The notes under the pieces were generated by a model. It did no database searches and was not told the DNA's origin. It saw only the letters and a program-made list of their open reading frames with translations. A stretch of 64,000 nt of DNA from Mycolicibacterium hassiacum DSM 44199 (GTDB taxonomy: Bacteria; Actinomycetota; Actinomycetes; Mycobacteriales; Mycobacteriaceae), in the NCBI RefSeq assembly GCF_900603025.1, contig NZ_LR026975.1, positions 1,860,001 to 1,924,000 on the forward strand. The letters run 5' to 3'. Positions 18,905 to 26,376 of the stretch are shown here, in pieces. How positions within the stretch are numbered: the stretch's first letter is position 1; every line of letters begins with the position of its first letter. The translations under genes were made by a program, and so were the position numbers.

Positions 18905-18981
18905 ACCCCTTGACCGCTCGTCAGCGGGACTGCTAGACATAGCCACAGCCCGTCTGTTGGGCGATCGCCCAATAATCGAGG
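18905..18981. repeat. diverged duplicate of the tetR 5' end and operator
   Basis: Aligns with 18221-18297 at a constant offset of 684 bp. It includes the first codons of a tetR ([12 protein letters not shown] on the minus strand), a degraded -10 and the operator. After the first dozen residues the reading frame no longer follows tetR. Confidence 0.85.
18955..18974. promoter_or_regulatory. TetR operator 2
   Basis: TGTTGGGCGATCGCCCAATA, one base from operator 1 (18271-18290). It is 17 bp before the start of the SDR remnant and so in position to control the SDR-P450 transcript. Confidence 0.75.
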
Positions 18982-18991
18982 AGCGTGTGCG

Positions 18992-19228
18992 ATGGCCGGT
19001 CGCGTGAACGGCAGGGTGGCCTTCATCGCCGGGGCGCCCGGGGGCAGGGGAAAGGAGAACCCGGGCCCGGGAGGGTCTGGCGCCGATCTGCCAGTCGTTG
19101 CATTTCCTGCCGATCCGAGGGTAAAGCCGGTCGACATCAGCAACGCGGTGCTGTTCCCGGCTTCCGACGAAGCGCGTTACATCACCGGCGTGACCCTGCC
19201 CGTTGACGCCGGCAGCCTGCTGAGATGA
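18992..19228 (+). pseudogene. internally deleted SDR (mycofactocin-associated type)
   Basis: 78 in-frame codons join the N-terminus of an SDR ([20 protein letters not shown], a worn copy of the TGxxxGxG cofactor loop) to an SDR C-terminus ([20 protein letters not shown], then [12 protein letters not shown]). Normal proteins are about 270-280 aa, so some 200 residues including the Tyr-Lys active site are gone. The C-terminal wording matches mycofactocin-coupled SDRs. It keeps a GAGGAG ribosome site and lies 16 bp before the P450 start, so it was probably the first gene of an SDR-P450 operon. Confidence 0.8.
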
Positions 19229-19244
19229 CGCTGAGAGGATCGCG

Positions 19245-20456
19245 ATGACCGCCACTGACGAAAAGGTCTCCGACACCGTGTACTACGACCCGTACCGGGT
19301 CGACATCGTGGAGAACCCGTACCCGGTGTACGCCCGGCTGCGGGAAGAGGCGCCGCTGTACTACAACGAGAAATACGACTTCTGGGCGCTGTCGCGGTAC
19401 GCCGACGTCGAGAAGGCGCTGGCCAACTGGGAGACGTTCTCCAACCGGCGCAGCGACATCCTCGAACTGATCAAGTCGGACTTCGACATGCCCAAGGGCG
19501 TGATGATGTTCGAGGATCCGCCCACCCACACCATGCTGCGCGGGCTGCTGTCACGGGTGTTCACTCCCCGCCGGATGGCCGCCATCGAGGACCAGATCCG
19601 TGCCTACTGTGTGAAATGCCTTGACCCGCTTGTGGGTTCGGCAAGCTTCGACATCGTGGCCGAACTCGCCGCGATGATGCCGATGCGGGTGATCGGCATG
19701 CTGCTGGGCATCCCGGAGGAGATGCAGATAGAGTTCCGCGACCACAACGACGCGAATCTGCGAACCAAGCCCGGTGCGCCGATGAAGGTCGCCGACCCCG
19801 ACGCCATCGCCGACGGACGCATATACGCCGAGTACGTCGACTGGCGGGCGAAGAACCCGTCCGACGACCTGATGACGGCGCTGCTCAACGTGGAGTTCGA
19901 GGACGAGAACGGGGTGCGGCGCAAACTGACCCGCGACGAGGTGCTGCACTACACCCAGGTGGTGGCCGGAGCCGGCAACGAGACCACCGGACGGCTGATC
20001 GGCTGGCTGGTCAAGGTGCTGGCCGAACATCCGGATCAGCGCCGCGAGGTCCACCAGGACCGCTCGCTGCTGGGCCGCACCGTCGACGAGACGCTGCGGT
20101 TCGAGCCCACCGGCCCGCACGTGGCGCGTTGGCTGGCAAAGGATTACCAGGTCTACGGGCAGACCGTTCCGGCGGGCAGTGCGGTGCTGCTGCTGTTCGG
20201 TGCGGCCAACCGCGACCCGCGGCGGTATCCGAACCCCGACCAGTTCGACATTCATCGGCCCAACATCAGCCATCTGACCTTCGGCAAGGGCCTGCACTAC
20301 TGCCTGGGTGCCAACCTCGCCCGGCTGGAGGGGCGGGTGGCGCTCGACGAGCTGCTCAACCGCTGGCCGGAGTGGGACATCGACTACGACACCGCCAAGC
20401 TGGCACCGACGTCGACGGTGCGGGGCTGGGAGCGGCTGCGGATGGTGGTGCGCTGA
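19245..20456 (+). CDS. cytochrome P450
   Basis: 403-aa soluble bacterial P450, intact. I-helix AGAGNETTGR, ExxR in DETLRFEP, heme-ligand loop FGKGLHYCLGANLARLEG with the Cys in canonical spacing. ATG with GAGAGGA 8 nt upstream. It follows the SDR remnant and the second TetR operator, which suggests that expression responds to the TetR ligand. Such SDR-P450 pairs oxidise alcohols and hydrocarbons in mycobacteria, but the substrate cannot be read from sequence. Needs ferredoxin and reductase from elsewhere. Confidence 0.93.
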   Translation: MTATDEKVSDTVYYDPYRVDIVENPYPVYARLREEAPLYYNEKYDFWALSRYADVEKALANWETFSNRRSDILELIKSDFDMPKGVMMFEDPPTHTMLRGLLSRVFTPRRMAAIEDQIRAYCVKCLDPLVGSASFDIVAELAAMMPMRVIGMLLGIPEEMQIEFRDHNDANLRTKPGAPMKVADPDAIADGRIYAEYVDWRAKNPSDDLMTALLNVEFEDENGVRRKLTRDEVLHYTQVVAGAGNETTGRLIGWLVKVLAEHPDQRREVHQDRSLLGRTVDETLRFEPTGPHVARWLAKDYQVYGQTVPAGSAVLLLFGAANRDPRRYPNPDQFDIHRPNISHLTFGKGLHYCLGANLARLEGRVALDELLNRWPEWDIDYDTAKLAPTSTVRGWERLRMVVR

Positions 20457-20457
20457 C

Positions 20458-20486
20458 CCGGATCCGCATCGACTGTGCGGATCCGG
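20458..20486. terminator. bidirectional hairpin after the P450
   Basis: Perfect 11-bp stem CCGGATCCGCA/TGCGGATCCGG around a 7-nt loop, starting 2 bp after the P450 stop and facing the convergent DUF6457 gene. No U-tract. Confidence 0.65.
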
Positions 20487-20546
20487 CCGCTTGTGCGGCG
20501 TGTCGCGGACGACACCGCACGTTCGGCGGTGCCGGTCCGGGGGCGG

Positions 20547-20798
20547 CTACCCGTCGGACTCCGGCGGCAGGTGGTCGCGCACCTGCTCCAGCAGCTCCTT
20601 GAGCGCGTCGATGCGGTCGGCCCCGTCGGCCAGCCGCCGGCCCAGTGCGGTGCCGATCACGAACGTCGTCAGCGGGGTGAACTTGCGCTCCACCCGGTGC
20701 GCCACGTCACGGGCGGTCTCGAGCAACCGGGTCTTCTCGGCCGCGGTCAGCGGCGGCTCGCCCAGTGCGCGGGCCAGGTCGTCGATCCATTCGGCCAT
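20547..20798 (-). CDS. DUF6457-like small protein
   Basis: 83 aa from ATG at 20798 with AAGGAGGA upstream; an in-frame extension to 20861 is not needed. Helical, with AEWIDDLARALGEPPLTAAE and RDVAHRVERKFTPLTTFVIG, which I associate with DUF6457, a family often near molybdopterin or acyl-CoA genes. No catalytic motif. Lies 20 bp downstream of the fadD stop on the same strand, so probably the last gene of GntR-SDR-FadD. Confidence 0.7.
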   Translation of the reverse strand: MAEWIDDLARALGEPPLTAAEKTRLLETARDVAHRVERKFTPLTTFVIGTALGRRLADGADRIDALKELLEQVRDHLPPESDG

Positions 20799-20818
20799 GA
20801 GTCCTCCTTCACCGCAGC

Positions 20819-22396
20819 CTAGCCGGGCCGATAGCGGGTGCCGCGCGGCTCGCGGATCCACAACACGCCGTTGCCGGCGGTCGGTCCCTGCGCGGCCAGT
20901 TCCCGCTTGAGCACCTTATGGGTGGCCGTGGTCGGCACCTCCGGGGCGATGCGCACATACCGCGGCCAGGCCTTGGGGGACAGATCCGGTTGCGCGGCAA
21001 GGAACTTCTCGAACTCCTCGGGGGTCAGCTTGCCGTCGTCGGTCGGCACGATCGTGGCCATCACCTGGTCGCCCGCGTGCTCGTCGGGCACCCCGTACAC
21101 CGCGACCAGGCTGACCGCGGGATGGCGGATCAGGATGCGCTCGATCGGCGCGGCGGCCATGTTCTCCCCGTCGACGCGCAACCAGTCGCCGCTGCGCCCG
21201 GCCAGATAGATCCACCCGTCGGCGTCCCGGTAGGCCAGGTCCCCGGACCAGTACATGCCGTGCCGCATCCGCTCGGCGGTGGCCTCCTCGGCGTTGTAGT
21301 ACCCGGTGAAGAAACCGGCGCCGGTGGTGTTGACCAGCTCGCCGATCGCCTCGTCCGGGTTGAGCAGCCTGCCGTTCTCGTCGAACCGGGCCGGCGGGCA
21401 TTCGGTGACGGTCTGCGGGTTGTAGACCGCCACGCCCGGAAACCCTTTGCCGATCGAGCCTTTCGGCGTGCCGGGCTCGCGGGTCACGATCACCGCGTTC
21501 TCGGTGGAGCCGAACCCGTCCCACACCGTGCAGCCGAACCGCCGCTGGAACTCCTCGATATCGCGGTCGCTGGCCTCGTTGCCGAACGCGACGCGCAACG
21601 GGTTGTCGGCGTCGTCGGGCCGTTCGGGGGTGGCCAGGATGTACGCCAGCGGCTTGCCGACGTAGTTCATGTAGGTGACGCCGTAGCGGCGGATGTCGGT
21701 GAGGAACCCGGATGCGGAGAACTTGGCCGGCGCCATCGCCGCACCCGCGTACACCCCGACACCCCAGCCCGCGACCAGCGCATTGGAGTGGAACAGCGGC
21801 ATCGCCAGATAGCAGGTGTCGGCGGAGGTGAGATCGAACCGCTCGACCAGCGCCTCGCCCGACATCAGCACCATGAAGTGCGACACCTGCACGGGTTTGG
21901 GGTCGCCGCTGGTGCCGGAGGTGAAGATCAGCATGTAGGTGTCCATCGGCTCCACCTCGCGGTACGGCGTCAGCGCGCCGGCGGAGGCGATCAGCCGCGC
22001 GTAATCGGCGGTGGAGCTGTCGAGGACCCGCACCCCGCCGAGGTCCAGCCCGTCCAGCAGCGGGCGATGCTCGGCGTCGGTGATGAGGATCTGGCAGTCG
22101 GCGCGCCGGATGTCGGCGGCCAGCGCGGCACCGCGGCGGGTGGTGTTGACGCCGACCAGGACGTAGCCGCCGAGGGCGGCCGCGGCCATCTGCGCCAGGA
22201 ACTCCGGGGTGTTGCCCAGCAGCACGCCGATGTGCATCGGCCGATCGTGGTCGGCGAGCGCGAGCAGCGCGGCGGCCCGCGCGGTCGCGTCGGCGATGTG
22301 CTCGCGCCAGCTCTGCCGGGTCTCGCCGTACTTGATCGCGACGGTGTCGGATCCAGCGCGTTCCCGCAGGAGCTGCTGCAGCGTTTCGGCGGCCAT
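20819..22396 (-). CDS. fatty-acyl-CoA synthetase (FadD17-like)
   Basis: 525 aa from ATG at 22396 (an in-frame GTG at 22444 would add 16 residues). Activates a carboxylic acid to the acyl-AMP and CoA thioester. AMP-binding signature LIFTSGTSGDPKPVQ, then MPLFHSNALVAGW, GFGSTENAV, YWSGDLAYRDADGW and GRSGDWLRVDGEN, ending with the catalytic-Lys region THKVLKRELA. Wording is close to M. tuberculosis FadD17 (Rv3506). It is the third gene of a leftward operon with a GntR regulator and an SDR. Confidence 0.93.
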   Translation of the reverse strand: MAAETLQQLLRERAGSDTVAIKYGETRQSWREHIADATARAAALLALADHDRPMHIGVLLGNTPEFLAQMAAAALGGYVLVGVNTTRRGAALAADIRRADCQILITDAEHRPLLDGLDLGGVRVLDSSTADYARLIASAGALTPYREVEPMDTYMLIFTSGTSGDPKPVQVSHFMVLMSGEALVERFDLTSADTCYLAMPLFHSNALVAGWGVGVYAGAAMAPAKFSASGFLTDIRRYGVTYMNYVGKPLAYILATPERPDDADNPLRVAFGNEASDRDIEEFQRRFGCTVWDGFGSTENAVIVTREPGTPKGSIGKGFPGVAVYNPQTVTECPPARFDENGRLLNPDEAIGELVNTTGAGFFTGYYNAEEATAERMRHGMYWSGDLAYRDADGWIYLAGRSGDWLRVDGENMAAAPIERILIRHPAVSLVAVYGVPDEHAGDQVMATIVPTDDGKLTPEEFEKFLAAQPDLSPKAWPRYVRIAPEVPTTATHKVLKRELAAQGPTAGNGVLWIREPRGTRYRPG

Positions 22397-22462
22397 GCCG
22401 CTAGTTGTATCAGGTCGAATTCGGCGGACGGTGAGCGCCGTCACAACCCGCGCGGGCCGTGA

Positions 22463-23146
22463 TCAGCGCACCGGGGGCCGGGCGTGCGGGCCCCGGGTCA
22501 CCGCGTGCAGGCGGATCGCCGGCAACACCACCGCGGGGTTGACGGTGTCGAGCCAGACCACGGCCCGGGCGACGTCGTCGGCGGTGATCGCGTACATCTC
22601 GAACGGCACGTCGCGCAGCATGTCGGTGTCCACCGGACCCGGGGTGACCAGATGCACGCTGATGCCGTCGCGGTCCACCTCGCGGGCCAGCGCCCCGGCG
22701 AACGCGTTCATCCCGGCCTTCGACGCGGAGTAGGCGGTGCGGCCGAACATCGGCTCGTGGGCGGCCGACGAGGAGATGAACACGAACCGGGAGCCGGCCA
22801 CCATCTTCGGCAGCGCCGCGGCCGAGACCACGAAGCAGGAGTCCAGGTTGGCCGACATGATGGCCCGCCACTGCTCGAACGTCTGCTTGCGGGCGTACGT
22901 GCCGTCCAGGATCCCGGCGGCGTGCACCACCAGGTCGATGGTGTCGAACGGTTCGACGGCCGGCGCGAACGAGTCCGGGTTCGCGGCGTCGGCCACCACG
23001 TAGCGGGCTCCGATCTCGGCCGCGGCCGCGGCCAGCGGTTCCTCCCGTCGCGCGGTGAGTACCACGTCGTATCCCGCCTCGGCCAGTCTGCGGCCACAGG
23101 CCTTGCCGATGCCGCCGCTGCCGCCGGTGATCAGTACGTTACGCAT
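22463..23146 (-). CDS. short-chain dehydrogenase/reductase
   Basis: 227-aa SDR. Cofactor loop TGGSGGIG at residues 7-14, the NNAG equivalent VHAAGI, catalytic Ser in FISSSAA and YSASK for Tyr and Lys, then PGPVDTDM. The Arg-rich cofactor segment (TARREEP) hints at NADP. Shorter than most (about 250) because the C-terminal lobe is reduced. 39 bp after the GntR gene and 66 bp before fadD. Substrate unknown. Confidence 0.92.
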   Translation of the reverse strand: MRNVLITGGSGGIGKACGRRLAEAGYDVVLTARREEPLAAAAAEIGARYVVADAANPDSFAPAVEPFDTIDLVVHAAGILDGTYARKQTFEQWRAIMSANLDSCFVVSAAALPKMVAGSRFVFISSSAAHEPMFGRTAYSASKAGMNAFAGALAREVDRDGISVHLVTPGPVDTDMLRDVPFEMYAITADDVARAVVWLDTVNPAVVLPAIRLHAVTRGPHARPPVR

Positions 23147-23185
23147 TCCCTGTCGTTCTCCCGGATCGTGCCTGCATGCGTGGTG

Positions 23186-23995
23186 CTAATGCCGGCGGCG
23201 GGCCAGCGCCTGCGGGGACAGGGCGACGATGCGCTGCTCCGGATCGGCGCCCTGGAAGTAGGCCTGGGTGGCGGCGAGGTGTTTGGCGGCGAGTTTGCGG
23301 GCCCGTTCGGTATCGCCGGCCTCGATCGCGTCCACCAGCTTGTGGTGCACGTTCATCGCGATGCGCCGCCGCCGCAGCGCCGGGTACTCGCCCTTGGCCG
23401 CGCTCTCGGCCGCCCACCAGTTCAGGTGCCCGGTCCACAGTGTCTCGAGGCTGCCCACCACCGCGGTCATGGTGTGGTTGCCGCAGCCGCGCACCAGCTC
23501 GTCATGGAACCGGCCGCCGATCTCGGTGAACCGGGCGCCGTCGGTGATGTTGGCGGCCATCTCGGCGTTGATCTCCCGCAGCCGCGGCACCAGCGTTTCG
23601 TTGCGGTCGGGGCGGCGGGCGGCGAACGCCGCGCAGATCGGCTCCAGCTCCTGCAGCGCGGTGCCGAGATCGGCCAGGGGAACGTAGTCGCTCTGCAACA
23701 GCAGCCCGAGCATGTAGGCCGCGTTGGCCTTCGCCGGGGCGTGGACGACGGCGCCGCCGCGGTTGCCGCGCCGAACCGAGACCAGCCCCTCGGTTTCCAG
23801 GATGCGCAGCGCCTCGCGCAACGACACCAGGCTCACGCCGAACTGTTCGACGAGCACCTCCTGGCGGGGCAGCAGATCCCCGTCGGCGAGTTGCCCTTCG
23901 ACGATCTGGCGGCGCAGTTCGTCGGCGACGATCTCGGCGGTCCGGCGCGCTCCGAGCCTGCGTCGCGCCTCGGGACCGATACCCAATGTGGCCAT
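23186..23995 (-). CDS. GntR-family regulator (FadR/FCD subfamily)
   Basis: 269 aa. N-terminal winged HTH (about residues 20-85: IVADELRRQIVEGQLADGDL, VLVEQFGVSLVSLREALRIL, EGLVSVRRGNRGG), then a helical FCD effector domain with the metal- and ligand-binding histidines spread as in FadR-type regulators (FHDELV, NVHHKLVDAI). Divergent from the CaiB CoA-transferase gene across a 104-bp gap with an ATTGGTCAAT palindrome at 24051-24060. It likely represses both directions until a pathway acyl-CoA or acid appears. Confidence 0.92.
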   Translation of the reverse strand: MATLGIGPEARRRLGARRTAEIVADELRRQIVEGQLADGDLLPRQEVLVEQFGVSLVSLREALRILETEGLVSVRRGNRGGAVVHAPAKANAAYMLGLLLQSDYVPLADLGTALQELEPICAAFAARRPDRNETLVPRLREINAEMAANITDGARFTEIGGRFHDELVRGCGNHTMTAVVGSLETLWTGHLNWWAAESAAKGEYPALRRRRIAMNVHHKLVDAIEAGDTERARKLAAKHLAATQAYFQGADPEQRIVALSPQALARRRH

Positions 23996-24050
23996 GTCGA
24001 CGGCGATGCTAACAGCGGTGGTTCCGCGACCTGCGGACTATCTGCCGCCC

Positions 24051-24060
24051 ATTGGTCAAT
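24051..24060. promoter_or_regulatory. candidate GntR operator
   Basis: ATTG-GT-CAAT, a 4+2+4 inverted repeat between the divergent GntR and CaiB genes. FCD regulators often bind short TNGTNNNACNA-like palindromes. Confidence 0.4.
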
Positions 24061-24099
24061 ACTTGCAAAGATGGCAACAACACCGAGAGGCCCCCGTCG

Positions 24100-26376
24100 G
24101 TGAGCCAGCCGGCATCGACGCCGCTGCGCGATGTGCGGGTGGTGGAGATCAGCGACCGGATCGCCGGGAGTTACTGCGGCAAGCTGCTCGTCGATGCCGG
24201 CGCCGACGTGGTCAAGGTCGAACCACCCGCCGGCGACCCGTTACGCCGCTACACCGTGAGCCGCCGGGCCGTCGACACCGGGCCGTTGTTCTGCTACCTC
24301 AACGCCGGAAAACGCAGCGTCACAAGACTTTGCGATGATCTTCTGCTGAGCTCCGACATCGTCGTGCTGACCGGCACCAGGTCGGCGGCCGCCCGGCTGG
24401 GGGTGAATCCGGACCGACTGCTCGCGCGCGCCCGGCATCTGGTGGTGGTGACGATCTCCGATTTCGGGTGGGACGGACCGTGGGCGGAGCGACCGGCCAC
24501 TGAGTTCACCCTGCAGGCGGATTCGGGGTTGACCGGCTTTCGCGGTGACCCGTCCGGACCGCCGATCTCGATCGGCGGAGATCTCGGCGAGTACATGGGC
24601 GGGGTGTGGGCGGCCTACGGCGCGTTGGCCACCCACCGCCGGGCGCGCGCCGGGGGCGGCGGTGCGCACCTGGACATGTCGATGCTCGAGGCCATCACCC
24701 TGATGCAGAGCAGCGAATGGCTGCACTCGCGGCTGATCGGGGTCCCGCCGGTGCGCCGATCGCTGGAGGTGCCCTCGATCGAACCGGCCAAGGACGGCTG
24801 GGTCGGGATGAGCCTGATCACCGGGCAGCAGTGGCTGGATTTCGCCGCGATGGTGGAATGCCCGGAGTTGCTGGAGATCCCGCAGCTACGGTTCCAGTTG
24901 GGTCGTTGGGAGTACCGGGAGTGGATCCGCGAGCGAATCGCACCGTGGCTGCGTTCCCGCACCGTCGACGAGATCGTCGAACTCGGACAACTGTTCCGGC
25001 TGCCGGTCGCACCGCTGGGCAACGGCGCGACCATCCCGCAGTTCGATCACCTGCGCGAACGCGGGGTGTACCGCGGCAATCCCGCGGGCTTTCACCAGCC
25101 CCGCCCACCCTGGCTGATGTCGGATGCGCAACCGGCGCCGGTGGGCGCGACCCCGCGAATCGGTGAGCATGACGGCGCAATCGATTGGTCACCAAGGGAT
25201 TACGGACACACCGCAGTGGCGGACCGGCCGCTGGCGGGGGTGCGGGTTGTCGACTTCACCGCGTTCTGGGCGGGGCCGGCGGCCACCCATGCCCTGGCCG
25301 CGTTCGGTGCCGAGGTCATCAAGATCGAGTCGATCCAGCGGCCGGACGGGATCCGCTACTCCGGCGGAATGCGGCAGGATGTCGACGACTGGTGGGAGTA
25401 CGGCTGGGTGTTCCACGCGATGAACACCAACAAGCGCTCGGTCACGCTGGACCTGAACTCCGAACCGGGCAGGACGCTGGTCAAGCGGCTGATCGCGCGG
25501 GCCGACGTGGTGATCGAGAACTTCTCCCCCCGGGTGATGGACCAGTTCGGTCTGGGCGCAACGGAGTTGCTCGCGGTCAATCCGCGGCTGATCGTGGTGC
25601 GGATGCCGGCGTTCGGGCTGGACGGGCCCTGGCGGGACCGGGTGGGGTTCGCGCCGACCATGGAACAGATCGCCGGATTGGCCTGGGTGACCGGGTTTCC
25701 CGAGGGCCCGTCGGTGGCGCCGCGCGGGGCGTGTGACCCGCTGGCCGGTCTGCACGCCGCGTTCGCGACGGTGGCAGCCCTGGCCTGCGCCGAACGCACC
25801 GGCCGCGGGCAGCTGGTCGAGCTGCCGATGATCGAGTCGGTGCTGAACGCCACCGCGGTGCAGACCATCGAGTACGAGGTCTTCGGTGCGGTGATGGACC
25901 GGCGCGGCAACCGCGGCCACACCGACGCCGTCCAGGACGTCTACCGCTGCGCCGGAGACGACGGCTGGGTCGCGGTGGCCGCCCGCACCGCCGCCGAGCA
26001 GCGGTGTCTCGCCGAGCTGGCCGGTGGGGCGGATCCGGCCGAGCGGTTGGCCACCCAGGACCCCGCCGCCGTGGTCGAGCACCTGGTGGCGGCGGGAATC
26101 CCAGCGGCACAGGTGATTTCGCCGTCACTAGTGACCGACAACCCGCAGCTGCGGGCCCGGGGGTTCTTCGAGCGGCTCGAGCACCCGCGAACCGGCGAGA
26201 ACCTCTACCCGTGTCCGCCGTTCGCCGGGCTGGACCGACCCTGGCTGCGGACGCCGCCGCCGACGCTGGGCCAGCACACCCGCGAGGTGCTCACCGAACT
26301 GTGCGGCATGGGCGCCGGCGATCTCGACCGGCTGGCCGCCGACGAGGTGATCGGCACCCGGCCGAAGGGCATGTGA
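24100..26376 (+). CDS. fused two-domain CaiB/BaiF (type III) CoA-transferase
   Basis: 758 aa from GTG at 24100 (frame open to 24052). Two complete family-III CoA-transferase domains in tandem, about residues 1-370 and 385-758. Each begins with a V-D/E-x(n)-GPxA-type cofactor segment (VVEISDRIAGSYCGKLLVDA; VVDFTAFWAGPAATHALAAF) and KVE/KIES. Domain 1 keeps the catalytic Asp (GGGGAHLDMSMLEA); domain 2 has Glu there (GRGQLVELPMIES). Such fused proteins occur in mycobacteria (Rv1866 type). It likely passes CoA to a carboxylic acid in the catabolic island. Stop directly abuts the convergent P450 stop. Confidence 0.9.
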   Translation: MSQPASTPLRDVRVVEISDRIAGSYCGKLLVDAGADVVKVEPPAGDPLRRYTVSRRAVDTGPLFCYLNAGKRSVTRLCDDLLLSSDIVVLTGTRSAAARLGVNPDRLLARARHLVVVTISDFGWDGPWAERPATEFTLQADSGLTGFRGDPSGPPISIGGDLGEYMGGVWAAYGALATHRRARAGGGGAHLDMSMLEAITLMQSSEWLHSRLIGVPPVRRSLEVPSIEPAKDGWVGMSLITGQQWLDFAAMVECPELLEIPQLRFQLGRWEYREWIRERIAPWLRSRTVDEIVELGQLFRLPVAPLGNGATIPQFDHLRERGVYRGNPAGFHQPRPPWLMSDAQPAPVGATPRIGEHDGAIDWSPRDYGHTAVADRPLAGVRVVDFTAFWAGPAATHALAAFGAEVIKIESIQRPDGIRYSGGMRQDVDDWWEYGWVFHAMNTNKRSVTLDLNSEPGRTLVKRLIARADVVIENFSPRVMDQFGLGATELLAVNPRLIVVRMPAFGLDGPWRDRVGFAPTMEQIAGLAWVTGFPEGPSVAPRGACDPLAGLHAAFATVAALACAERTGRGQLVELPMIESVLNATAVQTIEYEVFGAVMDRRGNRGHTDAVQDVYRCAGDDGWVAVAARTAAEQRCLAELAGGADPAERLATQDPAAVVEHLVAAGIPAAQVISPSLVTDNPQLRARGFFERLEHPRTGENLYPCPPFAGLDRPWLRTPPPTLGQHTREVLTELCGMGAGDLDRLAADEVIGTRPKGM

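Larger units (their letters stand above)
18291..18991. other. decayed region between tetR and the SDR remnant
   Basis: About 700 bp with no intact gene. It contains a tetR-HTH-like remnant on the minus strand (about 18465-18596) and a 77-bp duplication of the tetR 5' end plus operator (18905-18981). Short open frames here do not look coding. Confidence 0.6.
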
